Positions 33,528 through 44,577 of a stretch of 64,000 nt of DNA are shown in pieces. Source of the DNA: Ovis canadensis (taxonomy: Eukaryota; Chordata; Mammalia; Artiodactyla; Bovidae); NCBI RefSeq assembly GCF_042477335.2, contig NC_091250.1, positions 127,693,384-127,757,383 of the forward strand. Direction: 5' to 3'. The notes under the pieces are model-generated. The model was not told the DNA's origin. It made no database searches and was given only the letters and a program-made list of their open reading frames with translations. Within the stretch, counting starts at the first letter, position 1; every line of letters begins with the position of its first letter. The position numbers and the translations under genes are program-made.

Positions 33528-34162
33528 TTAGCAGGTGTTATTTTGTTCTGAGGTGAATCTTAACTGTGCATTGCCAGGCTAAACTTGCTCCTTCAAAAAT
33601 GACCTCATGTACAGTCAAAATGCTTAGTTACTTTATCAAAGCAACATTAATTTTTTGGTCAAATTCTGTGCCTCAAGGTACTCATTGTCAGAAAAATGAG
33701 GAAACTGGTCAAATAAACACCAGCTAATAGTAACTTGGCTGGCAGGTAGCATTCATCTTAGACCTGTAGAACAGCATTTGCATTCCAAACTTAAAATGCT
33801 CATTACTCATGTGATTTCAGAATTCTTGTTCAGTGTTTCACATGATATAAAGTGCTAAAGTTTTACTTTAGAAAAATAAGAAAGAGGTGGTAGAGAGTTG
33901 AGGGCACAGCCTTCTGTATGGTTGCAAATGGGAAAGATATTCATGTTCATTTATCTTAAAGGAGTACGCTATGTCACACCTCATAACACTGAAGCTATTT
34001 GTTAGAAGCCATGTGCAATGCTTGGTTTTGATTCTGACCCTATCTAAAAAATGACTCATGGTTGTTGTATCAACTTAATGAAAAAACCATGAGTCATTTT
34101 AAAACTTAAACCAAATGAAATTGCTGTTTGTGGTAGGTTAAAATGATAGAGTATCAGAAATT
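33528..34162. other. Unassigned intergenic sequence around the 34.05-kb hairpin
   Basis: AT-rich, no gene. The inverted repeat is described separately. Confidence 0.5.
34048..34100. repeat. Perfect 16-bp inverted repeat with 21-nt loop
   Basis: Arms 34048-34063 (AAAATGACTCATGGTT) and 34085-34100 (AACCATGAGTCATTTT) are exact complements. Each carries TGACTCA, a consensus AP-1 site. Confidence 0.85.
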
Positions 34163-35346
34163 TTAATTCAGTTCAGTTCAGTCGCTCAGTCGTGTCCCAC
34201 TCTTTGCAACCCCATGAATCGCAGCATGCCAGGCCTCCCTGTCCATCACCAACTCCCGGAGTTCACTCAGACTCACGTCCATCGAGTCCGTGATGCCATC
34301 CAGCCATCTCATCCTCTGTCGTCCCCTTCTCCTCCTGCCCCCAATCCCTCCCAGCATCAGAGTTGTTTCCAATGAGTCAACTCTTCACATGAGGTGGCCA
34401 AAGTACTGGAGTTTCAGCTTTAGCATCATTCCTTCCAAAGAAATCCCAGGGTTGATCTCCTCCAGAATGGACTGGTTGGATCTCCTTGCAATCCAAGGGA
34501 CTCTCAAGAGTCTTCTCCAACACCACAGTTCAAAACCATCAATTCTTCGGTGCTCAGCCTTCTTCACAGTCCAACTCTCACATCCATACATGACCACTGG
34601 AAAAACCATAGCCTTGACTAGACGGATCTTAGTCGGCAAAGTAATGTCTCTGCTTTTGAATATGCTATCTAGGTTGGTCATAACTTTTCTCCCAAGGAGT
34701 AAGCATCTTTTAATTTCATGGCTGCAATCACCATCTGCAGTGATTTGGGAGCCCCAAAAAATAAAGTCTGACAGTGTTTCCACTGTTTCCCCATCTATTT
34801 CTCATGAAGTGATGGGACTGGATGCCATGATCTTCGTTTTCTGAATGTTGAGCTTTAAAGCAACTTTTTCACTCTCCTCTTTCACTTTCATCAAGAGGCT
34901 TTTGAGTTCCTCTTCACTTTCTGCCATAAGGGTGGTGTCATCTGCATATTGGAGGTGATTGATATTTCTCCTGGCAACCTTGATTCCAGCTTGTGCTTCT
35001 TCCAGTCCAGAGATTCTCATGATGTACTCTGCATAGAAGTTAAATAAGCAGGGTGACAATATACAGTCTTGACGTACTCCTTTTCCTATTTGGAACCAGT
35101 CTGCTGTTCCATGTCCAGTTCTAACTGTTGCTTCCTGACCTGTATACAGATTTCTCAAGAGGCAGCTCAGGTGGTCTGGTATTCCCATCTCTCTCAGAAT
35201 TTTCCACAGTTTATTGTGATCCACACAGTCAAAGGCTTTGGCATAGTCAATAAAACAGAAATAGATTTTCTTCTGGAACTCTCTTGCTTTTTCCATGATC
35301 CAGCGGATGTTGGCAATTTTATCTCTGGTTCCTCTGCCTTTTTAGA
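34163..35346 (-). mobile_element. BovB LINE, about 1.2 kb of the 3' half, antisense
   Basis: The minus-strand frame 35296-34802 (164 codons) contains reverse-transcriptase motif A (FIDYAKAFDCVDH), GVRQDCILSPCLFN and the YADD catalytic box, and ends in a stop where the normal frame reads through. The following frame 34783-34385 continues the C-terminal part. The 3' tail, reversed, is the TTCAGTTCAG run at 34168. No clear target duplication was found. Confidence 0.92.
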
Positions 35347-35904
35347 TCAAACTACTAATAATAATAATTAGAGATTTTAGAAGACTTTTTCTCTAGTGAT
35401 ACAAGTGTTTCAAAGCCTTATATATTCAACATCTTTTAGTGTTTTATAATGAAATTTCTCCATACAAGTTCATTGATCATCTCTAGGCTTTTTACGTCTT
35501 TTTTAAAAAAGGGAATCACTCTAAAACATCTTAATCATTCTTTAAAGATGTCTGCTTCTTTTGAATAAAATTTCCAAAGTGCACACATGGCCATGTGCCT
35601 CTGCACATAAGCACACACACACACGCACTTGCACACTCTCACGCAGGTGCACCACAGATGGGTACGTGCAATGTATGCACACTTGTCCCCTCCACAACTT
35701 GGGGCAGAAGGCCTTAGAGAGGCTCCCCGTGGAATTATCAGTCTCTAACCCAAGTCTTTAGCCCTCAGTCCCTTTTGTCACAAAGAGTGTCAGTCACCAC
35801 CCTGGGAAACTGGAGAAGAGAGAAGACAAGCTGCCCTTTGCATGAACACTGTCAGTCAGCATGCAAGGGAACATAAGTTTTGCTGTTTTTGTCATATGTA
35901 ATTC
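35347..35904. other. Unassigned intergenic sequence
   Basis: A short CA-rich stretch lies at 35610-35640. Otherwise nothing recognised. Confidence 0.5.
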
Positions 35905-36160
35905 ATTGGAAGGACTGATGTTGAAGCTGCCGCTCCAATACTTTGGCCACCTGATGTGAAGAACTGACTCATTGGAAAAGCCCCTGATGCTGAGAAAGAT
36001 TGAAGGCAAGAAGAGAAGGGGACAACAGAGGATGAGGTGGTTGGATGGCATCACCAACTCAATGGACATGAGTTTGAGTAAACTCCGGGAGATGGTGATG
36101 GACAGGGAGGCCTGGCGTGCTGCAGTCTATGGGGTCACAAAGAGTTGGACATGATTCCTC
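35905..36160 (+). mobile_element. BovB LINE 3' fragment
   Basis: From CATTGGAAGGACTGATG to AAGAGTTGGACATGATTCC. Confidence 0.83.
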
Positions 36161-36184
36161 TCACCCCCACCCCGCCCCTCACCC

Positions 36185-36293
36185 CTGGAGTGGGTTACCA
36201 TTCCCTTCTCCAGGGGATCTTCCTGACCCAGGGATTGAACTTGGCTCTGCCACATTGCAGGTAGATTCTTTACCATCTGAACCACCAGGGAAG
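36185..36293 (-). mobile_element. Bov-tA SINE, tRNA-proximal half
   Basis: CTGGAGTGGGTTACCATTCC to AACCACCAGGGAAG, directly beside the BovB fragment ending at 36160. Confidence 0.83.
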
Positions 36294-37194
36294 TGCCTGC
36301 ATACAGCAATGAAGACCCAGCACAACCGAAAATATGATAAATGATAAATAAAAAGAAGTTCAGATGAAAGCCATCAGGAAACAGCTTTAAAAAAGCCTGT
36401 GATGGCACCTGGGGCAAACAGTACCCGCGGCTGAAGAGCACAGCCTTCATGCCTGCTGTGAGTTGTAGAGAACACAAGGAAGGCAGGGGATGAGACACTA
36501 CTGGCTCCAGGAAGAGCAGGGCTAGCCTGTACCCAGACCTCATTCATTCTGCCACTCCATCTGTCCTCCACGCACTCTTCCAGTTCATCCAGAGAGTACT
36601 CGTGAAGCGCTGCATGTCCCAGGCTCTCTCTGTCACTGAGTGAGATGCAGTCAAAAGCAACCTGACTCATCCTCAAAGAGATGGCACTAGACAGGCAGGA
36701 TGAGGATGCCAGTCTCGACAATGCAGTGGTGATTGAGCTGTTGGAGGGAAAGCTGGAATGCCTAGGGTGGGGACCTCTGACCTAGCCAGAGGCAATTTCT
36801 CAACAGCCTTTCTTGAGAGACAGCTCAACAGCTGGAGGGAAAAGAACAATATTTATTCAGTCATTACTCAGTAACCACTCTAGGCAAAGGGCAGTGTTAA
36901 CCACTGTGTGGAATGCAAGGTGAGTGTGATCTGTGCCACCTTCAAGACTCAGTTGATGGCTCACTCTCTGGTGACGCCTGTAGCAGTGACATCACATCAC
37001 ATCTCAGCCTTTAAGCTTCTGGTGCTCCTCAACTGCTTATAGAAAAGGTCCACATTTCTGGGTCTGACTTGAGGTCTTTCCTGTCTTGATCCTGGCTGAC
37101 CTCAAGATCATACCCACCACATTTATGCATATCCCTGGATTCCAACTTTACATCACTGACCACTCCTATCCTCCCATGTCGCACTGTTTCAGAA
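36294..37194. other. Unassigned intergenic sequence
   Basis: A MIR-like scrap may lie at 36845-36925. The minus frame 36721-36374 (115 codons) is not recognisable. Confidence 0.45.
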
Positions 37195-37495
37195 CAAGTT
37201 GCCTCTGCCAGACTGTTTCCTTGGCCTGAAACTCCATCCACCCTTATTTATCCAGCCCATGCTCTCTCTACCTGATGCCCTGCGCTCCCGACAGAACCCC
37301 TTGTTCCTTCATCTGGGTGCTCACAGCTTCTGACAGACTTCCCTACTATCTCACCTGATCTGTTGCTTGATTTCGGTTCATTCATGTCCTGGTCACCTTC
37401 ATCAGCCTGAATAATGGCATCCTTAGATCAGAGCTTGAGCAGGAAGCTTAGAAAGCACTTGGCAAATGTTTATTGGATTGAATTGGATTTTGTAT
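37195..37495 (+). repeat. L2 LINE 3' end
   Basis: TTGGCCTGAAACTCCATCC; TTGAGCAGGAAGCTTAGAAAG; ends GCAAATGTTTATTGGATTG. Confidence 0.5.
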
Positions 37496-37574
37496 TTGTC
37501 AAGATTATTCTGATAGTAATAATAAAAAACTGAAAACAACAACTGAAATGAAACTGAAAATTAATTGGAAATTT

Positions 37575-37630
37575 ATTTTTTTTAATTATATTTTTGGTTG
37601 TGCTGGGTCTTCATTGCTGTACACAGGTAA
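37575..37630 (-). mobile_element. CHR-type SINE scrap
   Basis: TTTTTGGTTGTGCTGGGTC then TTCATTGCTGTACACAGG matches one end of a cetartiodactyl tRNA-Glu SINE; a Bov-tA follows at once. Confidence 0.5.
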
Positions 37631-37830
37631 GGGCTTTCCTGGTGGTTCAGATGGTAAAGAATCTACCTGAAATGTGGGAGACCCAAGTTCAATCCCTGGG
37701 TCGGGAAGATCCCCTGGAGAAAGGAATGGCAACCCACTCCAATATTCTTGCCTGGAGAAGTCCATGGACAGAGGAACCTGGTGGGCTACAGTCCGTGGGG
37801 TTGCAAAGAGTTGGACATGACTGAAAGACA
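37631..37830 (+). mobile_element. Bov-tA SINE
   Basis: GGGCTTTCCTGGTGGTTCAG to AGTTGGACATGACTGAAAG. Confidence 0.87.
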
Positions 37831-37849
37831 CTTTCACTTTTCCCTCAGA

Positions 37850-37985
37850 AGTGTAGCCCCTGGATCAGCATCGGCATCATCTGAGATTTGCTGGAAACTC
37901 AAACTCGGGAGCCTCACTCAGCCCCAACTCACACCCCTGTGCTTTAACAAGACCCCGAGTGATCCTCACACATACACTCAAGTGT
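37850..37985 (+). repeat. MER5A-like hAT DNA transposon
   Basis: GATCAGCATCGGCATCATCTG, GGAAACTCAAACTCGGG, TGTGCTTTAACAAGACCC. Confidence 0.72.
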
Positions 37986-38537
37986 GGACAGCAACAGCTT
38001 CAGCAACTACAGATTTATTCTCTCGTGTACAAGGAGCACAGCATCAGCTGGGGGCTGCGGTTTGGTTTGACCCAGGGCCTGGGTGCTTTCTGCACTGCTT
38101 GGTTCCCTGGCTTTTGTTCTCAGGTTTGTCTCATGGCTGCAAGAGGGCGGCTCAGCCTCTGATCATGAACCTTCTTGGAATCACGTCCGGGAACAGGAGG
38201 GGCGATTTCTCCTCACACATCCTTTCCATCAGGGAGGAACTCCTGCCCCAATCCCCAGAGGACCCTCTCCTTTTCCGTCCGGAAGGAGGATCGCCTCCCA
38301 TGGCTTCGCCTAAGCCATCAGGGATGCGGGTGAGGAGGGACCGCGGATGGCTCAGACTGAGCCGCATCCATTGCCCGTGGGCTCAGAGGTGCCAACTCCC
38401 TTGAGCGGGTGGGAGAGGGGATGCCCAGACCTGGCGGGGGCTTTGGCAGCAGGTGAAGAGGGTCGAGCCAGCTGAGGGGCACCCTCAGGAGGGTCTGCTG
38501 CACGGACAACAGGAGGGTGGCCTGGAGCCGCAGTCCC
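37986..38537. other. Unassigned, moderately GC-rich sequence
   Basis: Long overlapping open frames reflect few stop codons; none is recognisable. Confidence 0.45.
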
Positions 38538-39195
38538 CAGGCTTCTGGGCACCAGGGGCTGGTTTTGCGGAAGACAATTTTTCCACAAGGGTGGGGAGGG
38601 GACGGTTTCAGGATTCAAATGCATTACGTTTATCGTGCAAAGTGACAAGTGTGACAAAGTGTAAGTCGCTCAGTCGTGTACAACTCTTTGCGACCCCATG
38701 GACTAGACAGTCCATGGAATTCTTCAGGTCAGAATACTGGAGTGGGTTGCCTTTCCCTTCTCCTGGGAATCTTCCCAACCTAGGGATCAAACCCAGGTCT
38801 CCCACATAGCAGGCAGATTCTTTACCAGCTGAGCCACAAGGGAAGCCCATTGTACTTTACCACTATTATTATTTCATTGTGATACATAATTAAATAGTTA
38901 TACACCTCACCAAAATGCAGAATCAGATCATCAGATTCTCTAAGGAGCATGCCCCCTAGATTCCTAGCAGGCGCAGCTCACAGTAGGGTTCTCGCTAGTA
39001 TGGGAATCTAGTTCTGTCCTGGGTGGGACAGGAGGCGGAGCTCTGAAGGTGATGGGAGCGATGGGGAGTGGCTGTAAACACAGAGGAGGCTTCACTTGCT
39101 CTGCCGCCACTCACCTCTTGCTGTGCAACCCGCTTCCCAACAGGCCATGGACTGGGACCCGCCCGTGGTCCAGGGGCTGGGGGACCTCTGCTCTA
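38538..39195 (+). mobile_element. MER1-like hAT (Charlie) DNA transposon, split by a Bov-tA
   Basis: Left part has GGCACCAGGGGCTGGTTTTG and GAAGACAATTTTTCCAC. Right part has CAACAGGCCATGGACTGGG and CCAGGGGCTGGGGGACC. Both are characteristic of the MER1 family of non-autonomous hAT elements. The inserted SINE accounts for 38660-38848. Confidence 0.72.
38660..38848 (-). mobile_element. Bov-tA SINE inside the MER1-like element
   Basis: AAGTCGCTCAGTCGTGTAC to GAGCCACAAGGGAAGCCC. Confidence 0.87.
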
Positions 39196-39659
39196 GATGT
39201 TGGAGCGATCCTGCTGCTTTGTCCTCTGATGTGTCAATTAAACTCTAGGCCTGGGGATCTCCTCTGTGTCTGGGAGCCTTCTCCATGGGTCATGGATGAG
39301 CAGGATTTTCCAGGTGTATCAAGTGAGTTTTCATGTGTTCAGAAGGACCAAGGAGAGAGGTTGGGCAGGCAGAGTCCCCCAGGCATCACCTGCCCCACAG
39401 GTCTATCCTGTGTGGACGTTGTGAGTCTTCCCCGGTGTCAAGGCCACACCCAAACCCGCCAGCATCACCATCCACGCAGCAGGGCTCCGCCTGCTCAGTC
39501 CTCTCATCACCTAGCGGTGCCTGACAGCCTTCAGGGACACAGTCCAAGGCATTTGCAATTTCTAAGTTCACCAAGGCTTCACCTGGGAACGCCCTGGGAA
39601 CTGAGGAACCGGGAGGTTTACCCGAGGCCGCCAAGCCCCCAGCTGGAGGACGCACGAGC
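39196..39659. other. Unassigned left flank of the CpG island
   Basis: CpG density rises from about 39420 onward. Confidence 0.45.
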
Positions 39660-40430
39660 CTCACTGGAGGGAGGGCTGTCCCGCTCCCAGAGTCAGCTTC
39701 CGTCCAAGAAGCCAGGCCGCCTCCTCGACAGACCGGCCAGGCCGCAGCCCGGACGGGGCTGCCCGGGGTCGGCGGGGACCCAGGCAGCGCGTGGGCCCCT
39801 AATGATGAGGGCGCAGCTCCTGCGGAGAAGTGCCCTCTTCTCCAGAGGCCTCCAGACAGACGGAGGACGTGGGCACGAGCGCCCTGCAGGGATTCGAGCC
39901 GCGCGTGAGCCCTGGGGCCCCGCGGTCCTCCACAGGGAATTATCTGTGATGCCGTCTTGGTCGGGTGATGTTTTTAATTCGCATCCTGGGAAAAGGCTGC
40001 CGCCTCGAAGCTCTCCTGTGGAATCTCAGGGAAGGCTCCACGCCCCGTGGGGTTGTTCTGGTTACAAAGCAACGCTGAGCACGCTGAGCGGGCGGTGCTG
40101 AGAGCTCCGGCCTGAGCTGGCTTCCGAGCTTCAGGGCTTGAGGCGTTTCTCGGGGCTGCTCAGGGCTCAGTCTGCTCCGGGGCGGAGGGGGAGGCCCCAT
40201 GGACGGCGGGCCCTGGACCGTCTCCGAGGGCACCCGGCGTCCCCGGAGGCGGGGACCCGGGCGCTGAGGAGCCGGCGTCTTCGGGACTCCGCTCTGCTCT
40301 CCGAGAGCAGCCGGGGGGACGCCAACCACAGCCCTGCGGACCCAGGAGGGAGAATGGGGAGCTTGGAGCCGCACAGAGGTGAGGGCCCCAGTCAGGGGTC
40401 TCCATCCCTGAGGGGCCTCCGGTACCCGGG
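39660..40430. promoter_or_regulatory. CpG island with no recognisable gene
   Basis: By-eye counting gives about 60 CpG dinucleotides in the 720 bases 39661-40380, close to the number expected from GC content (observed/expected near 0.8). Surrounding DNA is strongly CpG-depleted. No TATA box, recognisable exon or known gene start was identified. Long open frames here (350 codons on plus from 39049, 192 on minus) are expected by chance in stop-poor GC-rich DNA, and the plus one begins inside a MER1-like transposon, so I do not call them genes. Confidence 0.7.
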
Positions 40431-40531
40431 AGGGAGCCATGGGGGCGGGATGGAGGCAGACAACAGGTCTGCTGGGAACCAGCTCTGCCCCAGCTTGCTG
40501 TGTGACCGCAGACACCAACCTCCCAGCACCT

Positions 40532-40775
40532 CGGCCTTCAGTTCAGTTCAGTTCAGTCTCTCAGTAGAGTCCAACTCTTTGCGACCCCATGAACCGCAGC
40601 TTGCCAGGCCTCCCTGTCCATCACCAACTCCCGGAGTCCACCCAAACCCATGTCCATCGAGTTGATGATGCCATCCAGCCATCTCATCCTCTGTCACCCC
40701 CTTCTCCTCCTGCCCTCAATCTTTCCCAGCATCAGGGTCTTTTCCAATGAGTCAGGTGGCCAAAGTATTGGAGTT
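40532..40775 (-). mobile_element. BovB LINE 3' fragment at the edge of the CpG island
   Basis: TTCAGTTCAGTTCAGTCTC at left, ending GGCCAAAGTATTGGAGTTTC. It lies about 100 bp right of the CpG-dense block. Confidence 0.85.
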
Positions 40776-41065
40776 TCTCTGCAAAAGGAGGTGGTGATGA
40801 CAACCGAGCGCACCCCGGACTGGAAAAGCAGTATTTGCTTCCTTTTGCCTTTTGGCAAATTGCTTGACCTCTCTGACCCCCGGTTTCTTCTTCTGCAGAT
40901 ACAATGATCCCCAGGACATTGAGTTGTGGGGAAAGTATAATAGCTGATGTGTATGCATTGGGTCAGAATTCATTCTGTGGCTTGGTCTGTTTTCGGTGCT
41001 TCACGTTATTCACTCATTCATCTTCTCAATGGACCCCTGAATTAGGTACTATTATCATGTCCTTG

Positions 41066-41276
41066 GGCTTCCCTGGCGGCTCAGAGGTTAAAGCGTCTGC
41101 CTCCAATGCGGGAGACCCCGGTTCGATCCCTGGGTTGGGAAGATCCCCTGGAGAAGCAAATGGCAACCCACTCCAGTATTCTTGCCTGGAGAATCCCATG
41201 GACTGAGGAGCCTGGTGGGCTGCAGTCCACGGGGTCACAAAGAGTCGGACACGACTGAGTGACTTTACTTACTTAT
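41066..41276 (+). mobile_element. Bov-tA SINE with perfect 14-bp target duplication, inside a MIR
   Basis: GGGCTTCCCTGGCGGCTCAG to ACTGAGTGACTTTACTTAC. TTATCATGTCCTTG occurs at 41052-41065 and again at 41277-41290. Interrupted antisense MIR sequence lies on both sides (about 40990-41051 and 41281-41345). Confidence 0.92.
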
Positions 41277-41779
41277 TTATCATGTCCTTGTATAGGTAGG
41301 AAAGGAGATACAGAGAAGTCATGAAACCAACCCCATGCACGTAGCCCAGTAAAACAACCTGGATGCTCACTGATATTAGCTTGAGGGGAAAAGTGGAAGA
41401 TTGATCTCTGAAATATTGGCATAGTTATTCTGAGTAATGGGGTCAGGAGCCATTTTAAGTGTCTATTTTGGGATTTTTGTCAGTTTTCGGGTTTCCTGCC
41501 GTGAAATGTGTGACTTTCATTATAAAACACATGCACGAGAGTCTCAGCATAGGATAACATATATCAGAATGGAAACCACAGTTCAGCTCTTCTCGACCCA
41601 GTACTCTGCAGGTCGCTGAGAAGAAGGGAGGGTCATACAGTGCCATTTGTGGGAAGCATCCCGAAGAGGTGACCCCAGCAAGAGAGATGCAGATGGGGTG
41701 GAGGCTCCTGGGGGCTGGGGGAGGGGCGGAGCACCTGTTTCATGAGGTCAGGCCTGTTTCGGGGCTGAGGAAGGTGTGC

Positions 41780-41900
41780 TGGGACTAGACAGAGAGAGTA
41801 GTTGCCCAACACTATGAGTGGACTAAATGCCAGGGAATTGTACACTTGACAAAGATTAATCCTATGTGATGTGAATTTGTCTCAATATTTTAAGGAGGAG
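41780..41900 (+). mobile_element. Old L1 3' end
   Basis: AGTGGACTAAATGCCAGGG, AATTGTACACTTGACAAAG and ATGTGAATTTGTCTC fit an L1M 3' terminus. Confidence 0.6.
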
Positions 41901-43599
41901 AACAGACTGGAGCCTGTAGCTTATTCCTGTCCAGGGTTGGATCTGCTGGAATGACCCCCCCCCCCATATATATTTCCTCCCCAGGGAAGGAGCTCCAGCG
42001 GGGAAAGCCTCCTCTGCAGGTTTTGCCTGAGGCTCTGGGGAAGGCAGCCCCCTGTTGGGGCCCCAGAACCCTCGAGGGGAGCACGTATCAGGCCCCTTGG
42101 ACCCCTAGGGCCTTTGCTGGATGAAGAGCTCCCCCTCCCCCGCCTCCTGCCCCCTCCTGGCTGCCTGGAAGATCCATCCTGTTACAGCCCCACCCCCGGG
42201 GCAGAGGGTGGGGGCAGGTGGCAGGTCTGTGCTTGCTGCCCCTTCATCAGACTTACTGTTCTTTCCCTTTGATGTGGTCGTTCGAAGTAAGTCACTTACC
42301 CCCTATGCCCCCTCCATCCTTTGAGTCTGACCCGTTGGGGTCTCCCTGGGCCCCAGCTGGAAAGCTGCTGTCACAGGAAGAATGGGATGGAAGTCAGGTG
42401 GAACCCCAGCCCCCAGCAATCTCACGGCCTGGAATCTTCTCCCGGCTCCTCTGCTCTGGGGAGAAGCCTGCTCCACAAACCCAGCCCTGGAATGATCAGA
42501 TCGCACCTGCCGTGTGGCCTTGGGGCCTCAGTGCAGGGACCAACCTGGTTCCCAGTTTCAACACCTTTAGGAGACGGGGTGGGTAAGAGGGCCCACGGCA
42601 GGAGAGCTCCGAGGCCCTGCACTCGCAAAAGAGAGGTGGGCAGGCCTCTGTTTCCACCCTTCCCCTCCTTCCCTCTTACAAACAGCTGGCGCTCAGCAGT
42701 GGGCTCTGATTGGCTTCTATGGAGAGACAATAAAATGTTGTGTTGGAATCTTAGCTCTGCCACTAACTGGCTGGGGATTTCTCTGCGTCCTTGAGCTTGA
42801 GTCTCCTTCCCTGTTCAAGGGGGAGGTAGAAGCAGCCCCTGCCCCCAGCCCCCAGGCCCTCCCAGGGGTGGAGAAGCTGGCGTAGCGGAAGGGGCGAAGG
42901 CCAGCAGGCCCTGAGCTCGGCGATGGGATGACGGCAGCTGGCAGAGGGGCTGCCACCAAGGCCTGCACACTGCCACTTTCACACATTTCCCCAAGCCACC
43001 TTATTTATTTTCTCAGGGTTCAGCCCCCTGGGGTTAAAGAGCTGGAACTCCCGTGAGGCTTTCGTTAGCTTTCCGATGTAAATAAGGAAACTTTCTTCCT
43101 CCTGGCCGCCCAGAAGCTGATCCCTTCCCTCCCCCGGGAGGGAGGTGTCCTGCTGCATGTGGGCATCAGGGAGATCACTGGACTGGTTTCCACCGCAACC
43201 CGGAAGGAACAAGTGACCATGGTTACCGTCGGGGCCTCCTCCGCTGCAGCGCAAGGGTGCAGCCTGCTCCAGGCCTGGGAAACCCCAGCGTCCCCCAGCC
43301 TCCCACGCCCCCATCTAGAGGAGCAGCTCCAGGCGGTGGGAGAAGGCTCGGCAGCTGCCGGGAGCCAGTGTGAGGAATTCCACCCGTGACAAGTTCATGC
43401 AGCAGAGCTCTGATGGCAAGGCTAATCAGACCTCAGGTTTTCCCCCTGGAATTTCCTGAGCATCCACCCCCCAAAAAATAAGAATCTGCCTGCTTTTCCA
43501 CTCTTCTGACATTCTCTGGAAAAAGTCAATTCAGGGCTTTAGTCTTCTGCATTTGAAAGAGTGTTTCAATCCAAAAACCCCTCTGATGGCTTTCTAGCC
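41901..43599. other. Unassigned GC-rich sequence with one MIR
   Basis: Contains a C-run at 41957-41966 and the MIR at 42720-42840. Overlapping frames on both strands are unconvincing. Confidence 0.45.
42720..42840 (+). repeat. MIR SINE, sense
   Basis: GGAATCTTAGCTCTGCCACT, AACTGGCTGGGGATTTCTC, GAGTCTCCTTCCC. Confidence 0.65.
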
Positions 43600-43601
43600 T
43601 G

Positions 43602-44538
43602 CCTGCAGGACTCGTACAGCTGCGCATGTGATTGTTTGAGGCCTCCTGACCGCAGGAGGCACAGGAAGCTTAAAACATCCTAGGAATGTAGGGGCTTCCG
43701 AGGAGTCAAAATCATTAGAATAGGACTGATTAAAAGTTTCATTTGTTGAGCCAATACTTGCTGCCAAATTTTCATATCCTTTATTTTTAGATATAGTTGG
43801 TATATAGAAAAACAAGTAGTAGACCTGGTATTAGCAACATTAGATCTTTGAGTTAAGTACCTTCTTTGTTATAACCCACTGCACCTTTGTTCTATAGAGA
43901 TGTAACTTTAATGCTTTAAGGAGATGCAGATTAAAGAAAAACACTTCAGGGGAAACGAAATTAACATTCATTAAGGAAAAGAGCCAAAAAGTGTTAAGCC
44001 TCTTGGCCAGAAGATAATGTAAATCACCTGAGACCTTTTGTATACAAAAAGATATACAGAAAGAGTCTGGGCTGCGAACGCTCTGTAATTTTGTATTACC
44101 CATTGAGCTCTATGTATAATCAAAAGTATAAAAGGCCTTGAAGGACACTAGAAGGAGAGCCAGTCGCTGGACTGGTTTCCCCCATGTCTCGTCTTTACTC
44201 TAATTTCAGGCTGAATTCCCATCTGGGGCGGGGAGGCTCACTATGTCTACTTACTTGTTCCGGCTTTTAAGATCCGTAAGAGAGAGAGCCCAAGGCAGGG
44301 CACTCTCCGATATTCAAACGGGCGCTGGCAGCCTAACGTAGATGGTGCAAACTCCTTGTCTGGAACTTTATTGGTTTTCCACGTAACCCAAGTTAATCAG
44401 CCTCTTCTCTCCACTTAATTTTCCTACTACACTATTTCTTCCTTATCTAATCTTATATTAATAAATAAATAAGTTTTTCTCACACCAACGCTGTCCCCAC
44501 TTCGAATTCCCTGGATCCACCGGGGCTGGACCCTGGCA
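43602..44538 (+). mobile_element. Endogenous retrovirus solo LTR (ruminant, probably class II)
   Basis: Starts with TG near 43600-43605 and ends with CA at 44537-44538. TATAAAA at 44127-44133 and overlapping AATAAA signals at 44460-44469 mark U3, R and U5. Length near 940 bp. There is no primer-binding site with gag beside it, so it is a solo LTR. I could not find a matching six-base duplication. Confidence 0.7.
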
Positions 44539-44577
44539 GGCAGCCCAAATCTCAGCCTCGGATGGATGTCAGACCCT

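Noticed and set aside
37748-38404. 218-codon plus-strand frame
   Set aside because: Starts in a Bov-tA and runs through a MER5 relic into GC-rich sequence; no conserved content.
39940-40518. 192-codon minus-strand frame in the CpG island
   Set aside because: Low-complexity Pro/Arg-rich composition typical of chance frames in GC-rich DNA. It overlaps other long frames and matches no family I know.
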